A stretch of 64,000 bases of DNA, taken from contig JAGMVK010000007.1 of the NCBI GenBank assembly GCA_020747065.1, forward strand, positions 1,736,001 through 1,800,000, written 5' to 3'. Both the position numbers and the translations under genes were made by a program. This document shows, piece after piece, positions 10,114-22,596 of this stretch (position 1 is its first letter; each line of letters begins with the position of its first letter). Below the pieces are notes generated by a model that searched no databases, had not been told where the DNA came from, and worked only from the letters and a program-made list of their open reading frames with translations. Source of the stretch: Cadophora sp. MPI-SDFR-AT-0126 (Eukaryota; Ascomycota; Leotiomycetes; Helotiales; Ploettnerulaceae).

Positions 10114-10164
10114 TTCGAAGTTCAGGTTCGAAGTTCAGGTTCGAAGTTCAGGTTCGAAGTTCAG
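10114..10164. repeat. 13-base tandem repeat, nearly four copies
   Basis: TTCGAAGTTCAGG is repeated head to tail at 10114, 10127, 10140 and 10153; the last copy differs at its final base. It lies directly after the Aim19-like stop codon, so it is probably in its 3' UTR. Each unit contains the palindrome TTCGAA. Confidence 0.97.
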
Positions 10165-11613
10165 TTTGGGCTTGTGACTGGCGGTTGTGCTGGTTGGGTG
10201 GGTGGTTGTATGATCATGGGTAGGGAAGAGAAGGCAAGATGGGTCTTTGTATGCTTGTAAAATATCAGACCACATGGTCACGAAAAGAAGAAGGATCGGG
10301 AGGATTGATCAATGTTGAAAAGTACTCACCAACAGTATGTGTGTAAGATGGATGCTGTGGACGTATGAACTACGCCACCTGTCACTGAGCATGTTTTGAT
10401 AATGGAAGAGCGGAGTGGGGTCATTTGTAAATAGTATATTGTCTGACTACATCCCATGACCTCAGTCTTCGTCTTTAAATCTCTTCTCAGATATATCTCC
10501 ACTGAAAATTTGAGCTGTTTGCAAAATACGGAGGTACCACGGGGGTGAATGCAATTTCCTGACAGGAGTATACCAGAGCCCTCCAATATCAGAAGATATA
10601 GCATTTGTGTGATTATAACAACATTCTCTAGCCTTGCTGCTGAACTTAATCCGAATTCGAGCCAGCCAAAACTTGAAGTATTTGGGTCAAAAACTGCCCT
10701 TACCTAGATACTCACGTCTTCACAGCCTTTGCGGCCTGAGCCAATAAGAACCAAAAGTAGAAGAAGGAGGTCTTCCTTCTCCACAGGAGTAAAGTAAAGG
10801 TCAAGGAGTTACAGTTCTGATTAAAGGCCTGGAGTGCAAGTGATGGCCGAGGCTCCTCCCCCTCCTCTTCGATGCTGTTGCTCATTGCTCTTGCTTGTTT
10901 GTGGCCGTAATCTGGTAGGAGAAAAACTTCCCAGTACTATAAGTAGTACCCTTGGTAGAGAAAGCCTGTGTTGCCGCAATGTGTGTCTATACGAAGTGCA
11001 TGTTGAGGCAGTCCACGAGCTTTCCTCTCGAGATATCTTGAATCCTTGTAGGCCATTGGAGAACAATCCTAGCCGCGTTAACAGTGGCTAGGTGACGTGT
11101 TGGATTCTAAAAACATTCATCAAGGAGCTGCGATGTGAGCGATGTTGTTATGTGATCCAAACTGTGCAAGGCGCTGTTAGTTTAAGCCAGGTTATGACTG
11201 GGTAGAAGAACTTCTGCGTTGTGCGCTGTATCATCACCTAGTCCATTAGTTCACGTTCAAGATGCACGCATGCACACGAGCCAAAGCTGAGAAGGCAAGA
11301 TCTCTTTTGTACACGAACAGACTCTCATCCTGACTCGCCGAAGAGACGAGCTAGGTGCAAACAAAAGAAATGAGAAATAGTCAAGTCTATGCCACCCGCG
11401 GATGCACTCCACCCAAACTCCGTGCGTCTTGCAAGATATCCGTAGACCGCCGACGACTTTCTAAACCCAAGGACCTTGGTTCTGTTGGTAACGCCCTTCA
11501 CCCATAGCAAGCAAGCAGGCAAGTAAGATTTGCAAACACCATCACACCATGCTTTACGACCTTGCCCAGTATTCCGTGAAAACTCCGGTACTTTTTGCGC
11601 GTCAAATCAAAAT
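10165..11613. other. Intergenic, no gene seen
   Basis: About 1.4 kb between the Aim19-like gene and the 3' end of the phosphatase gene. Short ORFs overlap on both strands without recognisable domains. I found no tRNA-like fold or mobile-element end. Confidence 0.5.
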
Positions 11614-12918
11614 TCAGGTGTCCAAGCTCCAATGACTAGCCCAAGACAGACTTCCGATCCAAATTATTAGCACAGTGGCTGCTAGCATGAAGAATTTCAG
11701 AATCTTGCGGTCTCGGTTAGTGATGCCGCTGGTTGTAGCTGGTCTGGTGAAGAGGTTCCGAAGACTCGAGACTTCATAGCTGGTGATGTAGTTTACATCG
11801 CAGTCTCGAACCTTGGGTTCCGCGTAACCTCGATATTCTTCTAGTATGGCTATTATATTATCAGCGCTGTTGCGTTTCAAGTGCAGGCTTGAGCTCCCAA
11901 TACACGGCATCTTGCATCGAAGCATATCTCCAGTGTACGAAGAAGTCCTCAAGATATGGGAAGAGGAAGACCCAGCTGCACATACCTTCGACATCCCAGC
12001 GGGCAACATGTCGAATGACACCAACAGCACAGCCTGTGCGATGCTTGATGCCGGTCAGCGTTTGTCAAGAGTGGAGTGTCAAGATATTTGCAATACCTTT
12101 CCGTGGTTACAATGAATGAGAACTGGGTGATTTGATTCATCGAGGACAACCTCCATGATTGATTGCATAAGTTCCTGGGTAATGTCCACTTTCTTGGTGC
12201 CAGGCATGTCAATGACCTTGTGTTGGATCTGATTGTTCTTGAGAAAACCCTTGAACTCGGGCGTCAAGTCCTTCTTGACTAGAGAGCTGTCTCAGGAATA
12301 AGCGTGCAATTCTGCAGGGTTGGCTCATCCTTGACTTACAGGACCGTCTTCAACTTGAGAGACTGTAGGTACTGAAAATCTTCAACCATGGGCCAACTGC
12401 TCCGGTATATCTTGCCAGGCACAACGACGCCAAAGTTGACTGGGCGGCCGTCTTCCTTTGCCTTGGTGGAGACTTTGGCTGCTTGGAGACTCTCGGTGAC
12501 TACTCGAATGTCAGCTCAACTGTACGTAACATGGTTGGATGCTTTGAAGCAGATATAGCAATGTCGAATGGCTGCAGTAGACCCGAATCTTCGGTTCTAG
12601 GCAGACCGAGGGAAGAAGAGCAGATCGATTCCTAAACGGATCAGGAAACTCACCGTGTGGGTTAATATCTTCCGAGGTAATTGGGAACATCTCGAGACTC
12701 CGCCCTACGTTTACCATGGCCTGTTGTGTAATCTCACTACCTGCAGTTGTGCCCTTTGACTTGCATGGGTGTGACGCCTTCTCAATATCATCCACACTGC
12801 TCTCTCTCGAGCTGGCCGACATCGTAACATTGGTTCTGTCGACAAACTCCTGCTCCTCCACAAAAATCCTGGCTGATCTTCTCGACATTTCGCTTTTGAT
12901 CTCCGTCAAAATCATCAT
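11614..12918 (-). CDS. Siw14/Oca1-type phosphatase with a C-terminal membrane segment
   Basis: Five exons (12918-12654, 12499-12340, 12286-12097, 12043-11986, 11849-11614) join in phase to 302 residues. After a polar N-terminal 100 residues the dual-specificity phosphatase fold begins: VNFGVVVPGKIYRSSWP, DFQYLQSLKLKTVLSLVKKD, VIDMPGTKKVDI and IMEVVLDESNHPVLI. Then comes the catalytic HCNHGKHRTG (CX5R; the exon break falls between K and H) and EEYRGYAEPKVRDCD. Siw14 hydrolyses the beta-phosphate of inositol pyrophosphates; Oca1 paralogues may be inactive, but here Cys and Arg are present. The last 30 residues contain about 18 hydrophobic ones (KFFMLAATVLIIWIGSLSW), suggesting a tail anchor, absent from yeast Siw14 as far as I know. 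The start could also be the internal Met at residue 11. Confidence 0.9.
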
Positions 12919-14120
12919 ACTATTGTCAAGACACCCTTCCTGTTATTAGGTTCGATATGACACACAATCGTCGTCTTCGAAGCTGTAATTACGACTGGTC
13001 GAACCTCCGTCCAAGGCAGAATTCTGCTTGAATGAGGTCCTTAAAGGAGACCGCGAATAACGCGTTGCATGTTTGATTGGATTGAAGGCATGATTGGATG
13101 TCTTCTGTCCGGAGGAGAGTTGATTTTGTTGGACGTTGCAGAGTTCGAGGGGGAGAATCTCAGGCAGACGCGCGGTGAAAGCAGCTTGTCGAGGAATCAC
13201 CTTTGGTTTGTGACTTCATGGCATGGCTAAACGATCCCTCGGTGCCAAATTTTGAAAAGTGAGGTTCGGGAAGTTCGCTCGAAGTCTAAGAGAACCGGAT
13301 GATGGCAAGCGTGCAGCCTAGAGCCTCACGCCACCACCATTATGACCTGTAGATGTACAATTGTCGTAAGGTGAGATTTGCTGTTGACCAAGTCTTGGAG
13401 AGTAGAAAGGAGAAATGACTGATTGATTGACAGTGTCAAGTCAATGGGGTTGTGGAAGATAGCAAGGTGGATGGATGGATGGATGACTGGATCTCCCCCA
13501 GTGATAAAGAGACGAGGCTGCTGTGGCGATACAGCGGACCTCAAGTGAGGCTGGTAGGGTAGTTTGACAGCCACAGCCTTGCCTTGTCAGGTATCAATCA
13601 CTACATCACCACGCATGACTATGCAGTAATTATGCAGGGGACTATGCATTCCAGGGTCTGGGTCTCGTCTCGACAGCCAAAAGAAATATTATTCAAGAAT
13701 CCAAGGTGTAGCCAAACTGCACTCTCATGTGTACCAATCACCGACTGTGCGTTGCGACACTGCAACTTTTTCCCATTCATGTATTGAGATACAACAAATT
13801 TGTGGTATCATGAGCAGGTTCCTACCGACCCATTGATTGAGTAAAGTCCAGGGATTCAGGCGTTCCTTCCACTTAACTTAACGATATGCTCTGTCTCTTG
13901 TGGTTGGTGGTTAGATACATAACAAGTCACATAGTAAGGAGTCAAAAGTCACTGGAAAGAAACCAGTCCACTCAGTATGATATTTGCTGCTGTCTGTCCT
14001 GTCCCACCAAGCCATGGCTAGATGGACTCATACCTCCATTCTGACCGCAGGTACGCATAATCATTTTCCGAAGAACGCCACAACGCACCAACTCCAGCAT
14101 GATGTACCACTGATCGTCTC
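12919..14120. other. Intergenic with a short GGAT microsatellite
   Basis: Promoter side of the phosphatase gene and downstream region of UFD2. A GGAT unit is repeated four times at 13469-13484. An 84-codon minus-strand ORF at 12946-13200 ends just before the phosphatase start; it has no good donor site linking it and no known motif, so I read it as leader or chance. Confidence 0.5.
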
Positions 14121-17100
14121 TTAATCCGTGGTTTCCATTGCCGTGCTCCCTGACACAGCAGCCGCATTCGCTTGAAGTCTCGCTGCTCTGGCCGCCGCTC
14201 GCGTCTCCATTCTCCATGCCTCGATTCTCGCTTGCAATTCAGGCTGGGGAATCACATCCTCGATTTTAAGTGGTGCACGACTGTAAGGGTCGTTGGGATC
14301 ACTGAGAAGATGGCTGCGAATCGTACTTCGGTCCAGGATGGTCCTACTGACCGGCAACATTACAGGATCTGTCATCAAAGTTGCCATCAGTGGATCCATA
14401 AATTCCTCGGGAGGTTCGCCCATATCCTCATCTTCCTGTTCATCATTCAATCTTGCAATCTTGAAGCCTTCCTTTAGCTTCTCGAACGCGGCAATGTCCT
14501 CACCAGATCGTAGGCTGAATCGAGTGATGATGCGCGTAGCCGCGTCAAAGTTCTCTGGCTTATAAGATCGACCATCACGGGCGACCGCCACGATGAAGGC
14601 TTCCGAGACCGAGAGATTGAGATAGATGTCGAAAAACTCACCCAAGAGAGTCTTTGGTTGAAAAGCGTACTTCTTAGGATCATCAACTTTCAGATTTGCC
14701 GACTTTGGACCAACTAAAGTGTCGAGAGTGTAGTTGAGCATAGCCGCGACACGGTCCACAATTTCTGGCATCGTGAATGAAGCGCTCAAGGTCTTGGTAA
14801 ATAGCTTCATCATGGATACCGTTTCATTTGTTAGCTGCATGTATGATTGTGCTTGGCTTTCTGCGGACGCGAGCTCCTCTTCCTTAGCGGTTCGCTCCTC
14901 AGCGGACAAGCTAGAGTGAGGGTTCCTCAGCTCTTGTTGAATGTCATGAATCTTTGGGAATTTTGTGAGAGCTTCATCCAGGACGTAGGTGGCATCATTC
15001 AAAAGCAGATTAACGAATCGGAGGAAGAAGTCAATATTGGTCCTTAGAAATGGTTAGTGTAGTCAACTTGGGTCTCAATCAACGTTGACTTGCCTGCTTT
15101 CCTGAGTCAACCGCTGTTGGTAGACATCGTTCGTCCATATGCACTTGATGACTTGGAAGATCTCATAGCGGATATTGAACTTGTCGTAGAACTGAGTATG
15201 CGCGCCCGTGGACTCAACCTCTGTGGGATTATCAGTAAGAAGATTTCACAGGAGGAATTTAGATGCTTACCGATATAGAACTTCATCAAGGCATGTAACA
15301 GATGATCGTTGGCGAACTTCAGGCCAATCAAAGAATCTCCCAGGACGCCCTTGGTTCGGTGGTACACGGGCCATGTACCATTGAACAGAAGAGACACAAG
15401 TTTTGCCTTGAGATATGGATTCTTGATGTAGTCGGAATTAGTCAGGAAAGTAATACAGAGCGCAATGAGCTCATCCCCCACTGCTGAGATCATGACATCG
15501 GGAATGTATCTGCATTAAGTTAATAAGTAGCTCCAGGAATCGAGTCTCACGAAAACTTACCTGAAGACGAAGTTGAAATTCCCAACGATATCCTCAAGAA
15601 CGTATTCGGGCAAGTATTTGAAAGCATCTGGCTGCTCATCTGGTAGAGGCAGTCTGCGATTCATTAGCATCCCATTTCAATAGTTGATTGGCGGAGCTTA
15701 CTGGATAGTCTTGCCTGGGGTGTAGTTTGATGAAGTCGCAACTCTCAAAAGCCAAACGGTGACAACTCTCATGAACATCAGAGACTTCGCTTGCATGACC
15801 TTGTCAAAAAGAACGCCTTCGATGGCGAACTTGAGGGACATCGACTTGTCCAGAACTTCGTTGAATCTTCTTAATTGCTCCTCGAAGCGAGCCATGTTCA
15901 TTGGCGACTACATTCATTAGCGTGCTTCGGACAAATTGATACAAGACCCACGTTGGCAAATTTGGGTCGCTCTGCTTCTAATTCAGCTACTTTACTGGTT
16001 AAGTACTTGATATCCTTGTCAAGAGTCTTGAGCATGTTATTCGTAGCCTCGCTACCATAGTGGTGTGCAGCAAGAGTCAAGAAGAAAACCTCAGATATGA
16101 AATTCGACGTGCCAGAGACTTCGATGTCGTAGTATTCATCAGAGGCAGTTTGGTCGGCGTTCAGCTTGGTCTCTGCCTTGATATCAACTCGCGGTTTCCG
16201 TCTTAGGTATTCAACATCAATCCGGTCAACCTTTGAGAACATCGCATCCATGAAGGGTTCACATAGTCCATCGAGAACAACTGTAACATTCATCAAGAAG
16301 CCGTCTGTTGACAACTGAGTGGCATCTGGTCGTATAGCTCGGCGTTTATGATTTGAATTTACGATGTACGCAAACCATTGTAATGTCTGATTCTTTGCTT
16401 CGGGACTAGCACGCACAAGTTGGTTGACGATGTCAAGCAGATCCCTCTGATGGGCTTGTAGAGTCAATCTCAACGCTTCTTGTGAGTTATGGATATGTCG
16501 CTTGTCCATCGTCTTTGGACCGGCAAAGTATTCCTTCGTAACCTCGGGCTGGAGAGGGGAGATCCGGAAGAACGGACCCAGAATTGTGTGTTTCTCGATA
16601 CCTGGTGCTGATGTCGCCATCTGGAACAAGGGATCCAGCGCGATTGCTGTGGCAATTGGCTTGAACTGGCAAAGTGTTTTGAGTGCCTGTGAAAGCCAGA
16701 TTAGTTCCTAAATCATGTTGCAAGAAACAAGAAGTTGTACTTACATTGACGTGAGGCTTGTAGTTATCGTTCATAGTCATATTTGAAAGCTGCAGACTAA
16801 TGCCCGAGACTGCTTTTGTGATCATCGGCTTCACCGTTTCGTCCTCCTCAAATCTGCTCACCAACTCGGTTAAGAAATCCGGACAGATACCCATATCTTC
16901 TCCGCCCTCGAATAGCAAATACGGTGTTAGAGAATCGGTCGCAGGATTCGGATTACGGCTTCATAATGTTAGCTTGACGAATCACCAATAACTTCCAGTA
17001 CTTGGGTGTGACTGACCCGTATAATTCCGGCATTTCTACAGCGAATATGCAGTAGCTCATGCACAATCGTTTTGCCTCCTTCACTATTGCATCCTTCTCA

Positions 17101-17880
17101 CCTCCATATCCCCTAAGTCCCTTGGACGCTTTCACTACTCTCTTCCAACAAGGGAGAAGGTAGTCCAATACTGACTTGTGGTTCGGGATCGTCGAACCAG
17201 CCTCGAGAAGTGCGGAATCGAGTCGATCTTTTGTCAATAGAACCGGAGCTCCCTCATCGATCAACTCCTGTCTCAAATTTGGTAAAAAGATGAGCTTGTG
17301 AGATCCTTCAGTCTTCTGCTGAGGATCCAGCGTGATGCGGAAGATATTGCTCAGCGTTCTATTTTCCCACTGCTCAATCGACTCCTCGGCCGTAGGCCCG
17401 ATCGATGTTCGCGGAGGTCGAGGTATTGTCTGCGAGTCGATTTCAGCTCGCTTTCTCTTTAATGTCGAAGCAGCCGTATCAGGAATTCTTACTGTAGAGG
17501 GAGCAGAAGTCATGTTGGCAGCGCGGGCTTGCGCACCCAATTTCGTGAAGGGGTTAGGATTATCGGCTGGTTTCGGGGAGGGCACTGCCTTCGAAATCTG
17601 AATCTTTTTGGGCGGGCCTTGTGTGGACTCAGCAGATGGAGTATTCTCCGGCGCAGGAGTAGAAGATGATGAGATGGCCGCCTTTTCTTCTTCACCGGCT
17701 TTAGGAGTTGTGGGATTTCCAGAGAGCTTTTCAAGGCGTCGCCGTCTGATCTGTAATCAACAAAGTTAGCCACTTCGATGGTATCCACCCAATCCCAAAT
17801 CTAACAAGGCTTACCTGGTCCATCTTCTCCTTGTCTGGCGCCTCTGGCACATCAGCAGGAGGTTGAGGATCGTTCTCCAT
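14121..17880 (-). CDS. ufd2: Ubiquitin conjugation factor E4 (Ufd2), U-box protein
   Basis: Nine exons can be joined in phase to 1111 residues: 17880-17815, 17750-17017, 16958-16745, 16686-15952, 15907-15702, 15653-15561, 15509-15271, 15220-15094 and 15042-14121. The N-terminus is polar. The large Ufd2 core follows, with blocks such as YLLFEGGEDMGICPDFL, FFRISPLQPEVTKEYF, NFISEVFFLTLAAHHYG and LVGPKSANLKV. The C-terminal U-box reads EEFMDPLMATLMTDPVMLP, then SRTILDRSTIRSHLLSDPND. Ufd2 elongates ubiquitin chains on substrates handed over by Cdc48, in the ubiquitin-fusion and ER-associated degradation pathways. Oddity: the intron at 15093-15043 has a GC donor (GCAAGT) rather than GT; reading phase and the flanking sequence require it. 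It is divergent from IMA1. Confidence 0.95.
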
Positions 17881-18317
17881 GATGAGCGAAGGCGTGATGC
17901 TGTTGTGAAGTGAAATGTGAAATGGTGATTTGTCGGAAGTTGAAGAAGTAGAGCTGTCGGAGAGAATGGTAGCCTTACGGTAGCGGCTTGCTGTGACGTT
18001 GAAGCGAAGGCGGAGGAAGCGATAAGCTAATCAATCGTCACTAACTGCTACTGTACTGTACTGCAATTGCAGGGATTCGCTCAGCACGCGGGAGGCGGCC
18101 TGCTGAGCTGAGCTGGCTGAGGCTGGCTCGAGAAATTCATCGATCAGGCTTGGCTTTCTTTCATTGGTGAGGCTGAACCCGACCTCGACTTCAATGTCTG
18201 GAACCAGCAAGAATCCCGTGTTCTTTATTCTGCTTGCTTGCTTGCTTGCATTCATTGTCTTCGCCCATATTCCCTCTTCCTCTTTTTAACTGGGATCCTG
18301 CAGAACATCATGTTCCA
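17881..18317. promoter_or_regulatory. Divergent promoter region of UFD2 and IMA1
   Basis: 437 bases between the start codons. A run of CTTG repeats (TGCTTGCTTGCTTGCTTGCA) lies near 18230-18250 and a pyrimidine-rich tract precedes the IMA1 start. No TATA box is evident. Confidence 0.45.
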
Positions 18318-20160
18318 ATGGCTCCTGTCCGCGGCCGTCGCAAGCAACTCATTTGCTTCTATTGCAACACTCGATCCGGCATCAGGTACAATGGCAACAG
18401 ACAGTGGGAGTGTGCATACTGCGACGCCCAGAATTATCTCGACGAAGTAAGTGCTGTGCCTGTTTGGATGGCCCAACATACTCATTGTATTCTTCAGAAT
18501 GGTGATATCACCGATCCACCGGTAGCAACCGACCTGGCAGCTCCAGCGAATCTGCAATACTCAACGCGCCCAGTCTCTCCCGAGCTCTTGGAGAACAATA
18601 TATTTTGCGCGACATGCCTGAAGAACCAACACATTGTGGCTACTGCTATTGCTGAATATCCATTCGATACAGACACACGGCGCCCTGGCTATCTGCAAGA
18701 TGAGCGCGAATACAATAAATACAAAGAAGGACTCGAACATCGATTCCCTCAAGTCTGTCGAAACTGCGAGCCCAAAGTCCTTTCGCAGATGCGCCAGGCC
18801 GGCAAAACTGCCAAAACAGACCATTTGCGGCGGATGATGGAGAAATCTCGAGAAGCAAGATCAGCGCCAGCCCAGGGGATATCGTGGTTTGCAATCGTCT
18901 TGTTCTTTACTCGGAAACTTTGGTATATGAGTCTTATTGGGCAAGTTCTCTGGGACGTCGCTCATCTCGTGGACTGGGTTCTGACGGAAGATAACTTGGA
19001 TGCTCGACTATATCCCTTGACAGCACCCATATTACCAATTGCCACGGCCCTTGTCTCCACCTGCAACACCAAAGCCTGGGCTCGTTATAGTTTGATCCTT
19101 GGCTTCGCATCAGCATGGTGGAACCCCGAGTTTGACCCTGTAACCAAAGCTTTTAGGAAACGCCTAAAGGGTTTCGACGTTTGGTATACTCGTCAAATAA
19201 TACTGATACTTTTACGATCCCTCCTCTACTACGTCATAATAAAGGGTTTATTAGGTGGTCGAAGAGCACCACTAACAATATTAGCACACTTAAGCTTCTT
19301 GTTAGCAGTCGGATTCGTACGTCTACTGTACTACTCTCACACTTTATTGCTAACTTTTGCAGTTTTATATCACGGCAAATAGCGCCTTCAAGGTCGACAG
19401 AGCGCCTCTGTGGACAAATACACCAGAGAAACTTGCCAATACCGGACCTAGCCGAATGTCAGGCTCTCCAAATCCTTCTAGAGGTATGGAATCACTAGGA
19501 GACCTACTCGACGAGATATCACGAGATGTCCGTCCCTCACGTTTCGAATCACCTGAGCCCGACACCTTTCCCGGCTCGTCTCCACTGCTCAATCCTCCCG
19601 CAGAAACTCAGGCGCGTACTCCAGCTCGTCTTCAACAATTTAACACTCAAAAGCAAACCCCACAAGTAAGAATACCATACGAAAACGATGAAATGGAATG
19701 GTTACCAACTGTACCCCAAACCTCATCCTTCCGCGTTTTCACCCCTCCATCACGGCCGGAAACGGCTCAAAAGTTCAACGAATCGCCTGTCGGCGACAAG
19801 ACGTCGCCATTCTGGTATAAAGTCCCGCCGGCTCCTATCACACCAGCACATAGACTTCGCAATCCACCAAATAAGCCGACATTCGTATCTCAGCAAGTGA
19901 AAGAGAATTTCTTCACCACTAAGCCATCAACAAAGTTCAGCATCGACACAGGGAGGAGCGGCATGGACATGAGGCAGCAGTCTCTCTTTGTTCCTGAAAA
20001 GCCGAGCCCGGAAGGGGATTTGCTCTCAGGCATGATGGGATCGATATCTATAAGTGAGGGGGATGCTCCGAGCAGAAAGGAAGTCTCGAATAGAATTGGC
20101 GTGGCTATGCTCGGAGTCGCGGCGGCGGGGTTGGCGTCATGGTGTCTATTTCAGTTATGA
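18318..20160 (+). CDS. ima1: Inner nuclear membrane protein Ima1 (Samp1/NET5 homologue)
   Basis: Exons 18318-18446, 18498-19316 and 19363-20160 give 581 residues. The N-terminal Ima1 domain has two CxxC pairs (CFYC and CAYC) in QWECAYCDAQNYLDE, the expected zinc-binding site. A second cysteine cluster (FCATCLKNQ, VCRNCEPKV) follows. Membrane helices occur around ISWFAIVLFFTRKLWYM, APILPIATALVSTC, YSLILGFASAW and IILILLRSLLYYVIIKGLL. A long Ser/Pro-rich nucleoplasmic region and a last helix (AMLGVAAAGLASWCLFQL) end the protein. Ima1/Samp1 proteins link chromatin and the nuclear envelope to the cytoskeleton. The start at 18318 is chosen because upstream codons in this frame lie outside the conserved domain. 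Intron 1 is 51 bases, divisible by three and stop-free, so its retention would add 17 residues. Confidence 0.92.
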
Positions 20161-22596
20161 ACGTTTGAAGATCAGGGTACATATGATTGAATTGAATTGA
20201 ATGGGTAGAATCTGCTCACAAAGGTTGAATTATGCTTGGCGGAAATAACAATTCTGGTTTAAAGTCTGCTGAGAGCCCCGACGGTCCTTCGACAACGCGC
20301 CGAGACAAATGCGCCCACGATGGCCGTCATCACGAGGCCCCTAAGTATATGTGAACAGAAAACTGGTAAAGCTGATCCTTTAAAGGCAGCAAAAGAGACA
20401 TTCGGTACAGTCACTGAATGGTAATCGGTAAGGCTGTGAGTTTCTTTGAGTGCGTTCGATATGTGATGAAGTCTATGCAAGGTTGGGACAAGTGCTAGAT
20501 GACGATATCGGGAATCTGGATGACATTTTTGAGAAGAATCTCGCCTGACTATTTCTCTCTAAGGTGCCTCGCTTTTCATTTTAGATTCAATAGAGCTTCA
20601 CACAATGCACTATTGTAGAATTAGCCAGATCATGTTCAATCTCTTGACCTCCATCGCAGTCCTCGAATCCTTGCTTGGAACTTGGGTAGGATATCGTTTT
20701 CCAGCTCTAGTCCTCTGATTCCCACGTCCATCCGTCAAATGTCGTTCGCTCTTCACCGATATTCTTTTCTAGCCCCTCGTATTTGCTGTCGATGCAGGGA
20801 CGGTGTCCAGTCCGGGACTAAAAGCAACTTCCATTGTGCACAGATCTCGGGGAAGAAGTGATGGGATTGACTCATAGCTCGGTCTTCGTCTTGTCTTGTC
20901 AAGAGTTCAGACGATCATGAACTCCGATCAGAATCCTACAAGCACCTGCGCGAGTGGCGACACTTATGAGTCTGCCATGGAAACCAGAATGAAGTCAGCC
21001 TCGCTCAGGATCTATTTATCTACGCACGTTAGTTGATGCCCATGGCACCTTGAACCCGGAAGATATGGGCTTGGGACGTGACAGAGGTTCCTCTTCAAAT
21101 CGTTGCAGTTACCGTATCGTTGTTGTCGATTGGATTGCGTCGGGCGAGCTACGTGAGATCAATAACCTATGAGTAATGACCCTTTAGGAAGCCCTGTCAC
21201 CAGACTTCAGGCTCTGTAGCGCGGTTTTCTGGTGTCAATGACCGAAGATACCTGTCTCCAGTATCTCTCACGGCGTGCCGACAGTTCAAATGAACACACG
21301 ATACCATGATGCTAGATAACGTCCAATGTAGCCAGATCGTAGATATAAGGCATACCACCACTTAGCAGCAGGCCCCAACGTTCCCTCGCATCCAGACAAA
21401 ACAACAACATCACTAAGCTCCGCACGCCTACTCAGCCGAAGACCTGTCAAAATTTCCATCACCTGCATATAACAAAATAAGCAACACCATAATTTGAACA
21501 GCAGCAGGCAGCCATCTATGGTCGAGTGGTCTTGGCAAACTGTGTTTATGGGGTTGGAGATCGTACGGATCATAGCGTGGATCGATGGCGAAATGGGCGA
21601 TTCGACAAAAATCAATAAACGGATAAAAAGTAAACCTCCTAGATCGGCAGGGCTTTTCTTCTCCTTCGGGAGTTTCTTTTGCTGCTTTTTGGTTTGCTAT
21701 ATATTGTTCCCCTTTTTTTTTGGTGTTCCGTGGTAAGTTTGAGAGCTCGGTTCGTAATTCTAGATTTCTTTTTCGCGTTTTTGGAGGAACCATTGTTTAC
21801 TGACCTGCTAAGCGAGGGTTTGGAGGACTTACCTAGGTCCTCATAGTGTGACGAGGGTGCAATTAATTCCATGCATTACTTCCTAGACTGGCAAAGCTTC
21901 ATTTCGTTTGAGTGAAAGGTCTGGGATTCTCCTAGAATCTAATTCTGATCATTCGGCGAAGGAGAGCTTTCGCGCAGCACTTCTCGCCCGCGCAGTCTCC
22001 AAATGCCAACGCAAAAATGGATGCCAGTATACATCGGCTACTTAAAGCGCAACCTAGGAGCTGCTGCAAATATTGAAGGATTGTCTCATGAATGAGAATG
22101 CGTACGTGGGAATTGCTTGTGGAATTATTGATTTGGGTTGTCCTAATGCTCTCCAAGAATCAGAATAGAGGACCTGAACAAGACGACCGAAAATTTGTTA
22201 ACTCTGATGTGAATAGAATAAAGGATAGATTATAAGAAGCAAATGCACCTTCGAATGTTTTCCTCAATCTTTTCCCCAAATTCTCCCGGACAATAATATT
22301 GTTGTCTCGCTTGAGGTGAAAGGATATAAAAAGTGGCTCGGTTATTTCTCCCCCGAAACCCGACTCGAAGGTGGGGTAGAGAGAGAGGGGCAAGGAGTGT
22401 CGCATGTAGGAGCCCTTTTCATAACCTAGTACGCATCCTTAACCCACATCTAAGAGCTTTCCTACAGCTTACTTATCTGGAGAATATCATTGTATCACAG
22501 TCTATATAGAACTTCTCTTCGAAGCATTGTTACCCCGCCATCGGCAGCCAACCCTGCTATCCAACGTCCACATTTCCCTTTTCCACAGCATTCACG
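20161..22596. other. Intergenic, no supported gene
   Basis: 2.4 kb between IMA1 and the cyclase-like gene. Minus-strand ORFs of 77-121 codons overlap each other at 21286-21872, with no consistent frame or domain. The right end holds the promoter of the next gene. Nothing else was recognised. Confidence 0.5.

Noticed and set aside
10114..10164. Repeat units as tRNA B-box (GGTTCGA) sequences
   Set aside because: The GGTTCGAA match arises from the tandem repeat; no A box or cloverleaf can be drawn around it.
12946..13200. 84-codon minus-strand ORF just upstream of the Siw14-like gene, as a possible first exon
   Set aside because: It ends in a stop before the phosphatase start, with no good donor between them and no recognisable motif.
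21286..21872. Overlapping minus-strand ORFs (up to 121 codons), one briefly resembling a fungal membrane protein
   Set aside because: Hydrophobic residues switch between frames, no splice model gave a coherent protein, and part is low-complexity purine sequence.
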